From NCBI GenBank assembly GCA_944367465.1, contig CALVWO010000001.1:70758-102905 (forward strand): a DNA stretch of 32,148 nucleotides, written 5' to 3'. How positions within the stretch are numbered: the stretch's first letter is position 1; each line of letters begins with the position of its first letter. The position numbers and the translations under genes are program-made. Of the stretch, positions 6,458-13,474 are shown piece after piece. The stretch comes from an uncultured Clostridia bacterium (GTDB lineage: Bacteria; Bacillota; Clostridia; Christensenellales; Borkfalkiaceae). The notes beneath the pieces were generated by a model. The model saw nothing but the letters and a program-made list of their open reading frames with translations. It did not search any database and was not told where the DNA came from.

Positions 6458-7405
6458 TCAGAGACGGTCAAAGGCAAACGCCGCGGCGCCGTAAAGCCCT
6501 GCGTCGTTTCCGAGCGACGCGCACCGCAGCTCGAGCGGTACGATCTTCTCCGAAACGTACAGGCGCGGATAGACGTATGCACGCAAAGGCGCAAGCAGCG
6601 TTTCCCCCTCTGCGGAAATACCGCCGCCAAAAATGACCGCCTGCGGACGGAATACATTTACAAGGTTAGCAACACCCTCGCCGAGCGCGGCAATGTATGT
6701 ATCGAGCACCTTCTTTGCCGCCACATCCCCTTCCTTCAGCGCAAGGAACACCGTTCTGCCGTCCGCCTTTTCGACCGCCGGCGCATACTTCCACATGGCG
6801 CTCGAACGATCGTTCGCCATCTCTGCCTGCGTCAGACGAATCAACGCACCCGCAGAGGCGTAGCGTTCAAAGCACCCCTTTCTTCCGCAGGTACAAAGCT
6901 CTCCGTCCTGACGGATGACCATGTGGCCGACTTCCGTACCCGCGCTGCGATAGCCTTCAAAAAGTTTGCCGCCGATGATGATACCGCCGCCGATTCCCGT
7001 TCCGAGCGTGATGAGGATGCTGTCGGAAAACTGTTTTGCGGCGCCGAAACGCGCCTCGCCCAGCGCGGCAGCATTCGCATCGTTTGTGACAAACGTCTTT
7101 TTCCCCGTATATTTTTCCACGAGAGCGCCGAGCGGAACATCTTTCCAATGGAAATTCGACCAAAGAACAATGTTTCCGTTTGCGCTGTCGACGACGCCGG
7201 GCGAACCGATCCCGATCGCCTGTACGTCCTCCATGCTCTTTCCTGCCTTTTCGGCAGTCTCCATGGCGAGATGCGCAAGAGCAAGCGCCGTCTGTTCCGC
7301 AGTATTTGCGGCGGAAGTCTCCACGCGGGACTTTCCCTCCAGTTTTTCACCGGCGAGCAGAGCCGCCTTTGCCGACATTCCGCCGAGATCGATTCCGATA
7401 ATCAT
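6458..7405 (-). CDS. ROK-family sugar kinase (glucokinase-like)
   Basis: The 315-residue protein is a complete ROK kinase. The N-terminal phosphate loop is DLGGMSAKAAL (residues 6-16), the second nucleotide motif is GTGIGGGIIIGG, and the zinc-binding signature CTCGRKGCFE follows the conserved GHM segment. ROK proteins of this type phosphorylate glucose or related hexoses with ATP in the cytosol. There is no N-terminal winged helix, so it is an enzyme rather than a ROK repressor. It begins two bases after the rho stop codon, with an AAGG ribosome site inside the end of rho, and is the last gene of its operon. In many Clostridia such a gene is called glcK, but substrate preference cannot be read from the sequence. 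Confidence 0.9.
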   Translation of the reverse strand: MIIGIDLGGMSAKAALLAGEKLEGKSRVETSAANTAEQTALALAHLAMETAEKAGKSMEDVQAIGIGSPGVVDSANGNIVLWSNFHWKDVPLGALVEKYTGKKTFVTNDANAAALGEARFGAAKQFSDSILITLGTGIGGGIIIGGKLFEGYRSAGTEVGHMVIRQDGELCTCGRKGCFERYASAGALIRLTQAEMANDRSSAMWKYAPAVEKADGRTVFLALKEGDVAAKKVLDTYIAALGEGVANLVNVFRPQAVIFGGGISAEGETLLAPLRAYVYPRLYVSEKIVPLELRCASLGNDAGLYGAAAFAFDRL

Positions 7406-7407
7406 AT

Positions 7408-8850
7408 TTAATCCTTACTTCCTTTGCGTACCCGCAGTAATTCAGGCAGGCGCGCGATAAATTCCTGATTGTCGGCAGTACGGCGCATCATTTCGAGCAC
7501 TTCTTCCGTATTGCCGCTGACGCCGCTTTCGCGCATTCTGCAAAGCGCGGAGCGTTCGTCGTCTGTAAGAAGCTCCCTGCGGGTACCCGAACGACACAGA
7601 TCGATCGCCGGATAGACCCTGCGGTCACAAAGCGCGCGGGAGAGCACGATATCCATATTCTCCGTACCCCTGAACCCCTCGCAGACCGCCTCGTCGAATG
7701 CACTCTCCGTTCCTGTAAGGATCGTTGCGAGCATCGTAATGCTCCCTGCGCCCTGCGTGTTGCGCGCCGCACAGAAAAACCGCTTTGTTGCGGTCAGCGC
7801 GCGCGCGTCCAAAGTTGCGGAGAGCGCCTTTCCGGAGTACTCCTGGAGCGAATTATATGCCCGAGCAAGCCTGGTGAGCGAATCGACAAGAACGACTACG
7901 TCTTTTCCGTGTTCCGCGAGCCGTTTCGCATGTTCAATGACCAGATGCGCCTCGCGCACATGTTCCTCTGCAGACCGATCGAAGGTCGTAAAGACCACCT
8001 GCGCATTTCTGACGCTGCCGATGAGTTCGGTCACATCCTCCGGGCGCTCGTCTACGAGAAAGATCATGAGGACAAGCTCCGGATGATCCCGGTATATGGC
8101 GTTTGCGATACTTTTCAGAAGCCTTGTTTTCCCGGACGAAGGCGGCGCCGCAATGAGCGCGCGCTGTCCCTTTCCGAGAGGCGCAAACAGATCGATCACG
8201 CGCAGCGAAATATCCGGATTCCCCTGCGAGAGTACGATCTTTTCTTCGGGATATACGGCACCGAGCGAATCAAAATCCGGACGACGCTCGTATTTACCGA
8301 CCGCAAGTCCGTTGACGCTCAGAAGTTCTCCGAACTCGGCGGGCTCGTCCGCCTGCTGCGGTTTTGCGGTACAGGCAACAAAATCACCCTCGCGGAACGA
8401 GAGCGCATGGATCATGGGTGCGGGAACAAAGACATCGTCCGCTATTCCGATGCGGCTGCCGCGCGCCCGGATAAACCCGTACCCGCCGCGCGTTATTTCG
8501 AGAATGCCGGTATAGACGGGCGAATCAAAGGGATCGCGCTCCCTGCCGGAAGCGACTTCGAGTATGTTCCGGATCTGACGACCGTCCTCCGACCCCTGCC
8601 TTCTGATCTCCTCGAGCCTTTCGCGCACGGAAGGATCGAGAAACGTCTGTTTGACAGGCGCGCCGCGGTTGGATCTCGGCGCGGGCTGCGCTTTCCCCGT
8701 GAGCAGATCGATGATGGACTCAATGAGCGCGTCCTTGTTGTTGGACGACGCCTGCCCGACTCCCTCCTGCCTGCCGAGAATGCGCAGCGTCGATAAAGGA
8801 AGGGTATCGAGATATTCCCGATACCGCTGCTGTGTCGTCTTTAATTTCAT
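7408..8850 (-). CDS. rho: Transcription termination factor Rho
   Basis: This 480-residue protein is the hexameric RNA helicase that ends transcription. Domains in order: a SAP-like Rho_N domain (about 15-52), a charged linker, a cold-shock RNA-binding domain (about 112-165; TGILEITRGGYGFIRA), and a RecA-type ATPase from about 205. Walker A reads APPSSGKT (235-242); most Rho proteins have a GPPRAGKT-like sequence, so the loop is somewhat divergent. Walker B is FLVDERPE (264-271), and the KRFFCAARN segment marks the Q-loop region. The gene overlaps the metallo-beta-lactamase-fold gene by ATGA and runs into the ROK gene, so it lies in the middle of a four-gene operon rather than alone. Confidence 0.95.
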   Translation of the reverse strand: MKLKTTQQRYREYLDTLPLSTLRILGRQEGVGQASSNNKDALIESIIDLLTGKAQPAPRSNRGAPVKQTFLDPSVRERLEEIRRQGSEDGRQIRNILEVASGRERDPFDSPVYTGILEITRGGYGFIRARGSRIGIADDVFVPAPMIHALSFREGDFVACTAKPQQADEPAEFGELLSVNGLAVGKYERRPDFDSLGAVYPEEKIVLSQGNPDISLRVIDLFAPLGKGQRALIAAPPSSGKTRLLKSIANAIYRDHPELVLMIFLVDERPEDVTELIGSVRNAQVVFTTFDRSAEEHVREAHLVIEHAKRLAEHGKDVVVLVDSLTRLARAYNSLQEYSGKALSATLDARALTATKRFFCAARNTQGAGSITMLATILTGTESAFDEAVCEGFRGTENMDIVLSRALCDRRVYPAIDLCRSGTRRELLTDDERSALCRMRESGVSGNTEEVLEMMRRTADNQEFIARLPELLRVRKGSKD

Positions 8851-9497
8851 TCCTTGGCACGCTCCATGACGATGATCTTCGTGCTGTCCTCAGTGATATC
8901 GTCGCGGAAGAGTTCGATCTCGCTGTCCTCAAGTTCCTCCACTTCGTCACTTTCGAACTTATCGAGGAAATCGTCCACCTTGTCAACGTCGATATTCAAA
9001 CCCTTCGTTTTATAGTGCATGGGAATGACGATGGCGGGCATGATCCGATCGACGTACTCCTTTGCCTGTTCCGCGTCGATCGTGTAATTCCCGCCGACCG
9101 GAATCAGCAGAACGTGCACGGGGAGCAGCATCTCGATGAGCGCGGAGGAACATTCCTCGCCGAGATCGCCGAGATGGCAGATCTCAAGTCCGTCCATACG
9201 GAATTTAAAAATGAGATTGTCGCCGCGGCGCTCGCCGTTCTCATCGTCGTGATAGCTCTTGATGGCGGTCACGTCCACACCGCCGATCTCATAAGTTCCC
9301 TCTTCGTCAAAAATGACGGGCGAACCCTTTACCGCGCCGACGTTATTGTGGTCATAATGCCCGTGGCTCACGGTAACGGCATCCGCCTTGACGGACGGCA
9401 TCTTATAGCCGATCGCCCCGTAGGGGTCGGTCACGATGGTCGTCCCGGTACTCTCCGTCAACATAAAACAGGAGTGCCCCAAATATCGTATTTTCAT
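8847..9497 (-). CDS. Metallo-beta-lactamase-fold hydrolase (UlaG-like)
   Basis: This 216-residue cytosolic protein has the metal-binding motif SHGHYDH near residues 44-50, preceded by a GHSCF strand at the N-terminus and DPYG for the first loop. Later metal ligands fit HLGD (about 108-111) and MHY (about 162). The set matches the short UlaG-like group of the metallo-beta-lactamase superfamily, often annotated as metal-dependent hydrolase UPF0173; the substrate is usually unknown. The C-terminal 40 residues are very acidic. Its start overlaps the stop of the DUF1934 gene and its stop overlaps the rho start, both by ATGA, so all three are translated together. Confidence 0.88.
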   Translation of the reverse strand: MKIRYLGHSCFMLTESTGTTIVTDPYGAIGYKMPSVKADAVTVSHGHYDHNNVGAVKGSPVIFDEEGTYEIGGVDVTAIKSYHDDENGERRGDNLIFKFRMDGLEICHLGDLGEECSSALIEMLLPVHVLLIPVGGNYTIDAEQAKEYVDRIMPAIVIPMHYKTKGLNIDVDKVDDFLDKFESDEVEELEDSEIELFRDDITEDSTKIIVMERAKE

Positions 9498-9883
9498 CCT
9501 TCCTCCGATATGATCCCGACGGCGATCTTCAGCGAGAATTTTTGTTCCCCCGCCGAATACTGCAACCGGTAACGAAGATGTATGGAGAGACCGTTCTTAT
9601 CTGTACGGATGCGGCACAGTTCGGTTTCCAAAGGAACGCAGCCACGCATTTCCTGCGCCAGAACGGCGAGCTCTGAGCGCTCGCCCGTTCTGAACAGGGC
9701 GGAAAGCCTTCCCGAACGCTCCATCTTCAGCGAACCGTCGCGTACGGTGAGCGTGACCGCGTCACCGTCCTCCGTGTAACGGACGACGCAGGCTCCGTTC
9801 TCTTCGAGAAAGGTGCCGCGTGCCCGAAAAACCGAGCGCCGTCCCTCCGTAAATGTGACGATCTCCGTATCACACAACTTCAT
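9494..9883 (-). CDS. DUF1934 (YwiB-like) small beta-barrel protein
   Basis: The chosen product has 129 residues and is rich in beta-strand patterns with alternating polar and hydrophobic residues, ending with the conserved-looking LRYRLQYSAGEQKFSLKI strand pair typical of the DUF1934/YwiB lipocalin-like family. The molecular role of the family is not known. The frame is open for 20 more codons upstream, but these cross the promoter: TATAAT ends seven bases before the ATG at 9883, so the upstream residues cannot be made from that transcript. No Shine-Dalgarno sequence is possible in a seven-base gap, so the mRNA is predicted to be leaderless. It is the first gene of the DUF1934-MBL-rho-ROK operon. 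Confidence 0.78.
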   Translation of the reverse strand: MKLCDTEIVTFTEGRRSVFRARGTFLEENGACVVRYTEDGDAVTLTVRDGSLKMERSGRLSALFRTGERSELAVLAQEMRGCVPLETELCRIRTDKNGLSIHLRYRLQYSAGEQKFSLKIAVGIISEEG

Positions 9884-9890
9884 CCACAAT

Positions 9891-9919
9891 ATTATAGTAC
9901 AAAAAAGAACTTTTGTAAA
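9891..9919 (-). promoter_or_regulatory. Sigma-A promoter of DUF1934 operon, predicted leaderless
   Basis: On the minus strand TTTACA (9919-9914) and TATAAT (9896-9891) are 17 bases apart. Only seven bases separate the -10 box from the ATG at 9883, so transcription should begin at or within a base or two of the start codon. Confidence 0.82.
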
Positions 9920-9949
9920 TGAATTAGAGGCATTTTTGAACAATATCCT

Positions 9950-10774
9950 TCAATTCTTTTTGAAAAACATCCGAAAACACTCTTTTCCCTCACGCTGGAG
10001 CGTCCGAAGCGACGCTTCGTCGCCCGCCGCAAGCGCAGCGCGGAATTTGTTCAGGCGATCGGTAATGCGGTCGATCTCGCCGAGCAGATTCTCCCGATTG
10101 AGCATGTAAAGCTCCGCCCAGACGTTTTCGTCGACGGGAGCGACGCGCGTCATATCCTGAAAGCTCCCGCCCGTGAATCCGACGCAATTTTCCGTGAGCG
10201 GACTCGTCACATAGGCGTTCGATACGACATGCGCGAGCTGCGACGTGAGCGCGATCATTCTGTCGTGTTCCCCAGCGGTACACTCGATGATCCGCCCGAA
10301 CCCCATATCGGCAGCCAGCGACCGCATGACGGAGAGCGCCGCGCCATCCGTCTGCGCCGCGTGCGTGATCACAAAATTCGCACCGCAAAAAAGTGTGTCG
10401 CTCGCCGAACGTATCCCCGACGTCTCCTTTCCAGCCATCGGATGCGTCCCGACATAGCGGTACCGCCGCGGCGAGGCAGTCTTATAGACGACGCTCTCGA
10501 TGGGCTGTTTGACGCCGCAGATATCGGCAACGATGCAACCCTCCGGAAACGCACCCTCCTCCAGCTCGCGCATGACGACGCGGGGCGGCAGCGCAAGAAA
10601 CACGACGTCTGTACCCTCATAGGAAAGCGCCTCGCCGTCGATCATATCGTGCTCCAGCGCATACGCAACGGGCTCGCGGCTCCGGTTCCTTCCGAGCACG
10701 AAGTGCCCCGCCTTTTTCAGAGAGGCGGCTATGGATGCACCGATGATTCCGAGACCGTACACGACGATTTTCAT
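9950..10774 (-). CDS. tyrA: Prephenate dehydrogenase (TyrA-type)
   Basis: The 274-residue product has an N-terminal Rossmann fold beginning VVYGLGIIGASIAASL (GxGxxG at residues 7-12), the family motif THPMAGKETSG, and a helical C-terminal domain with ALTSQLAHVVSNAY. These are the marks of NAD(P)-dependent prephenate dehydrogenase, which makes 4-hydroxyphenylpyruvate for tyrosine. No ACT domain is present, so feedback control by that module is absent. Arogenate dehydrogenase specificity cannot be excluded. The ATG at 10774 is chosen because GGAGG lies upstream; the frame reaches 10804 but without a ribosome site. A copy of the dispersed dyad element lies 35 bases upstream. The EPSP synthase gene lies close by, on the other strand. 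Confidence 0.9.
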   Translation of the reverse strand: MKIVVYGLGIIGASIAASLKKAGHFVLGRNRSREPVAYALEHDMIDGEALSYEGTDVVFLALPPRVVMRELEEGAFPEGCIVADICGVKQPIESVVYKTASPRRYRYVGTHPMAGKETSGIRSASDTLFCGANFVITHAAQTDGAALSVMRSLAADMGFGRIIECTAGEHDRMIALTSQLAHVVSNAYVTSPLTENCVGFTGGSFQDMTRVAPVDENVWAELYMLNRENLLGEIDRITDRLNKFRAALAAGDEASLRTLQREGKECFRMFFKKN

Positions 10775-10808
10775 AATTATCCTCCATTCTGAGCCGAAGA
10801 ACAAACTA

Positions 10809-10828
10809 TTATGTCTGGCATAGTACTA
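10809..10828. repeat. Dispersed dyad element, copy 2
   Basis: The core TATGTCTGGCATAGTACT matches copy 1 except for one base, and here the 3' side extends into the perfect palindrome CATAGTACTATG. It lies between the ygjP stop and the tyrA start. Confidence 0.7.
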
Positions 10829-10852
10829 TGTTTTTATCAAAAAATACAGATT

Positions 10853-11497
10853 TCAAAGCCAATTCATCACGACGGAGGCCTTTCTGAGGGAGCGGCGCGT
10901 CTGCGCATAATCGGGCAGGATCGCCCCCACTTCGCTCCAGAACGCGGCGCTGTGATCGAGGTGACGCGTATGACAGAGCTCATGCACGACGATGTAGCGC
11001 GCCTGTTTTTCGGAAAGAAACGCCGTGCGGAAGGAATAGGCGATCGCGCCCTTTGCGTTGCACGAGCCCCACCGTCCGCGCGCCGATGTGATACGCACGC
11101 CCGCGTATACAAACCCGAACCGAAGGGCATACTCCGCCGTCAGCGCCGCCATCTGTTTGCGCGCCGTCCGTTTCAGGAGAGCGGCAAACGCAAGCGCCCT
11201 GTTCTCGGTCGGAAGAAATACCGTGCCGCCCGCAAAACGCGGTCTCCCTGTGGCGATCGTATACGACCTGCCGAACACGGCGGCCGCAGCGCCGTCGGAA
11301 AGATCGAGCTGCGCCGAAGACAGTACTTCGCGGCGCGCGGCGATCCAGCCGAGATGCCTTTCTACGAAGGCGTCCGTCTCCGCCTTCTTTGCAGTATTCG
11401 GCGCACGCACGACGACGGATCCGTCGCCGTTCACGGAGAGCGAAAATGTTTTACGCCTGCTCCGCACTAAAATATAATGGATCACTTCTTCGTTCAC
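10853..11497 (-). CDS. YgjP-type M48-like metallopeptidase-domain protein
   Basis: The 214-residue protein carries the zinc motif HELCH within YIVVHELCHTRHLDHSAAFW (about residues 168-187), where the later His and Glu/Trp region complete the site in the YgjP/DUF45 (M48-like) family. The N-terminal part has the family's strand pattern beginning YILVRSRRKTFSLSV. Members are predicted metalloproteases; their substrates are mostly unknown. The start is GTG at 11497: TATAAT ends six bases upstream, which predicts a leaderless mRNA. A second GTG four codons in is a weaker alternative. The gene is divergent from aroA with back-to-back promoters, and tyrA follows 78 bases downstream, possibly in the same transcript. 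Confidence 0.85.
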   Translation of the reverse strand: MNEEVIHYILVRSRRKTFSLSVNGDGSVVVRAPNTAKKAETDAFVERHLGWIAARREVLSSAQLDLSDGAAAAVFGRSYTIATGRPRFAGGTVFLPTENRALAFAALLKRTARKQMAALTAEYALRFGFVYAGVRITSARGRWGSCNAKGAIAYSFRTAFLSEKQARYIVVHELCHTRHLDHSAAFWSEVGAILPDYAQTRRSLRKASVVMNWL

Positions 11498-11503
11498 GAC
11501 CAG

Positions 11504-11532
11504 ATTATATCATGTTTGCGCGTGTTTTTCAA
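11504..11532 (-). promoter_or_regulatory. Sigma-A promoter of ygjP-like gene, predicted leaderless
   Basis: On the minus strand TTGAAA (11532-11527), a 17-base spacer and TATAAT (11509-11504) stand six bases before the GTG start at 11497. No room exists for a Shine-Dalgarno sequence. Confidence 0.82.
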
Positions 11533-11570
11533 GAAGAATTTGCACAATGCAACGGAAAGTCCCCTTTTTC

Positions 11571-11599
11571 TTGACTTTCTTCGTCCGAAAAGATATAAT
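11571..11599 (+). promoter_or_regulatory. Sigma-A promoter of aroA, predicted leaderless
   Basis: TTGACT (11571-11576), a 17-base spacer and TATAAT (11594-11599) are followed after six bases (CACGGT) by the ATG of aroA. This promoter is back to back with that of the ygjP-like gene, 38 bases apart between the two -35 boxes. Confidence 0.85.
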
Positions 11600-11605
11600 C
11601 ACGGT

Positions 11606-12889
11606 ATGCAGAATTATGAGGTCAGAAAATTCGATCCGGACAAGGACGCCTTGATCACGCCTGAAACGCCCGCCTCCAAGAGCATATTTAACCGCGCACT
11701 CCTTCTTGCCGCCCTCGCCAAGGGCGATGTACGGCTGATATGCGGTGGGCTCTCCGACGATACGGTCGCCATGCTCGATTGCCTGAGAAAGCTCGGCGTT
11801 GGTACGGAAGCCGTTCCCGAAGGTATTCTTGTGCACGGCTGCGGCGGAAGGTTTCCCGTCCGCAAGACAGAGCTGGATGTGCGCTCCGCCGGAACGGCGG
11901 CGCGTTTCCTCACGGTCGCGCTCGCCTTTTCGGGCGGAGAATATACGCTGCGCTCCTCCGAGCAGATGCAGCGGCGCCCCATGGATGTACTCGCCGTGCT
12001 CGAAAATGCAGGCATAGATATCGAATATCTCGATGAACACGGCCGTTTTCCCTTCCGCATGCGTTCCAACGGCATCGACGCGGCAGAACTGTCCGTGAAT
12101 ACCGACCTCTCCACGCAGTATGCAAGCGGAATCATCATTGCCGCAGCATGCACCCGTCCCGTTACGCTGCATCTTACGGGCAGCCGCACCAACGGCAGCT
12201 ACATACAGATGACGCTCGACATGATACGCGCATTCGGCGCCGACTGGCAGCGCATGGGAGACAGCCTCCGCATCGTACCGGCACAGTGCGCGCCGACTGT
12301 GTATGAAGTTGAAAACGACCTCTCGGGAGCGTGCTATTTTTTTGCGCTCGCCCTGCTTTTTTCCGTGCGCGTGCTCGTCAGGCACATCCACCTGCGCACA
12401 ACACAGGGCGACCGTATGTTTTTGCGCCTTCTGGAGGAGAAAGGCGTAAAGATCACCGATACGCCGGAAGGCATTCTTGCCGACGGGAGAGAAGTTTCCT
12501 CGTATACGGGCTGGGATATTGACATGCACGACTTCTCCGATCAGGCGCTTACGCTTGCCGCGCTTGCACCATTCGCAGAGACGCCGACGCGCATCCGCGG
12601 CATCGGACATATCCGCAGGCAGGAATGCGACCGCATCCGCGCGATCTCAGAAAATCTGACGGCACTCGGCGTACCCGTTTCGGCGGGATCCGACGAAGTG
12701 TGCATTTCGCCCGCGCCCGTGCAAGGCGGAACGGTTAAGACCTTCGATGATCACCGCGTTGCAATGTCTTTTACGCTCATCGGATTGAAGACCGGAAATA
12801 TAACCATTGAAAACCCCGCCTGCGCGCGAAAAACATTTGAGAATTATTTCGAAATCATCTCCCGTCTGACAGACCGCGCGGACGGATAA
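11606..12889 (+). CDS. aroA: 3-phosphoshikimate 1-carboxyvinyltransferase (EPSP synthase)
   Basis: The 427-residue enzyme joins shikimate-3-phosphate and phosphoenolpyruvate in the chorismate pathway. Two-domain signature segments are present: ETPASKSIFNRALLLAALAKG near residues 20-40 (the SKS phosphate-binding loop), RSAGTAARFL near 94-103, the ICGG/SDDT segment, and FDDHRVAMSF near the C-terminus. The start ATG at 11606 is chosen because the promoter's TATAAT ends six bases before it; a frame opening at 11477 would run through the promoter. The mRNA is therefore predicted to be leaderless. The gene stands alone, away from other aro genes apart from nearby tyrA, and ends at a strong terminator. 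Confidence 0.94.
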   Translation: MQNYEVRKFDPDKDALITPETPASKSIFNRALLLAALAKGDVRLICGGLSDDTVAMLDCLRKLGVGTEAVPEGILVHGCGGRFPVRKTELDVRSAGTAARFLTVALAFSGGEYTLRSSEQMQRRPMDVLAVLENAGIDIEYLDEHGRFPFRMRSNGIDAAELSVNTDLSTQYASGIIIAAACTRPVTLHLTGSRTNGSYIQMTLDMIRAFGADWQRMGDSLRIVPAQCAPTVYEVENDLSGACYFFALALLFSVRVLVRHIHLRTTQGDRMFLRLLEEKGVKITDTPEGILADGREVSSYTGWDIDMHDFSDQALTLAALAPFAETPTRIRGIGHIRRQECDRIRAISENLTALGVPVSAGSDEVCISPAPVQGGTVKTFDDHRVAMSFTLIGLKTGNITIENPACARKTFENYFEIISRLTDRADG

Positions 12890-12923
12890 AACTCAATGGA
12901 ACAAATTTCAGTCCATGTAAACC

Positions 12924-12953
12924 AAAAAGCGACCTGCCGGCAGGTCGCTTTTT
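12924..12953. terminator. Bidirectional terminator, aroA / DtxR-type regulator
   Basis: A perfect 30-base palindrome with 15-base arms (AAAAAGCGACCTGCC and its complement) has A-runs on one side and T-runs on the other. It serves aroA on the plus strand and the convergent regulator gene on the minus strand. Confidence 0.92.
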
Positions 12954-13038
12954 TATCGCTCTAATATCAAATACCGTAAATTGAACCGTCCTTTTCTTCT
13001 CCGACTTATGCTTTTCGGGCACTCTTTTTAATGCAAAG

Positions 13039-13419
13039 TCAATCGTTGATGGAAAAATATTTTTTGATGACCTCGAAAAGCTCATCGGAGACAACGTGCT
13101 CGATGCGGCAGGCATCCTCCTCCGCGACTTTGGGCGAAGCGCCCATCCTGATGAACGCCTCGGTAAAAACGCGGTGCTTTGCATAGATATCTTCCGCCTT
13201 TTTCTGCCCTGCCGGCGTCAGCATGATGTCGCCGTTTTCGTCGATATTGATCAGACCGTTATCCTGAAGGAGATTTACCGCGCGGGAAACGCTGGATTTC
13301 GCATAACCGAGCTCCTCCACAACGTCTACGGAACGAACGTTTGCTTTGCGCGAACGTAAGAGCAGAATCGTTTCGAGATACATTTCCTGCGATTCGTGCG
13401 TTCTTGTCTCTTTCATCAT
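13039..13419 (-). CDS. DtxR/MntR-family metal-dependent regulator
   Basis: The 126-residue protein has the N-terminal winged helix of the DtxR/MntR family (SQEMYLETILLL, then VEELGYAKSSVSRAVNLLQDNGLI) and the dimer/metal region (AEDIYAKHRVFTEAFIRMG..AEEDACRIEHVVSDE), which contains the His and Glu residues used as metal ligands. It lacks the C-terminal SH3-like domain, as MntR does. Such proteins bind DNA when loaded with manganese or iron. Two ATG codons stand in tandem; the second, at 13416, has the better spacing from GGAGG. No metal transporter gene is next to it, so its targets are elsewhere. It has its own promoter. Confidence 0.9.
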   Translation of the reverse strand: MMKETRTHESQEMYLETILLLRSRKANVRSVDVVEELGYAKSSVSRAVNLLQDNGLINIDENGDIMLTPAGQKKAEDIYAKHRVFTEAFIRMGASPKVAEEDACRIEHVVSDELFEVIKKYFSIND

Positions 13420-13436
13420 TTTCCTCCGTTTTTCCC

Positions 13437-13465
13437 ATTATACAATATACTGCATTCCTTGTAAA
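13437..13465 (-). promoter_or_regulatory. Sigma-A promoter of DtxR-type regulator
   Basis: On the minus strand TTTACA (13465-13460) and TATAAT (13442-13437) are 17 bases apart. Unlike the leaderless group, a short leader with GGAGG follows before the start codon. Confidence 0.82.
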
Positions 13466-13474
13466 GGGAAAATC

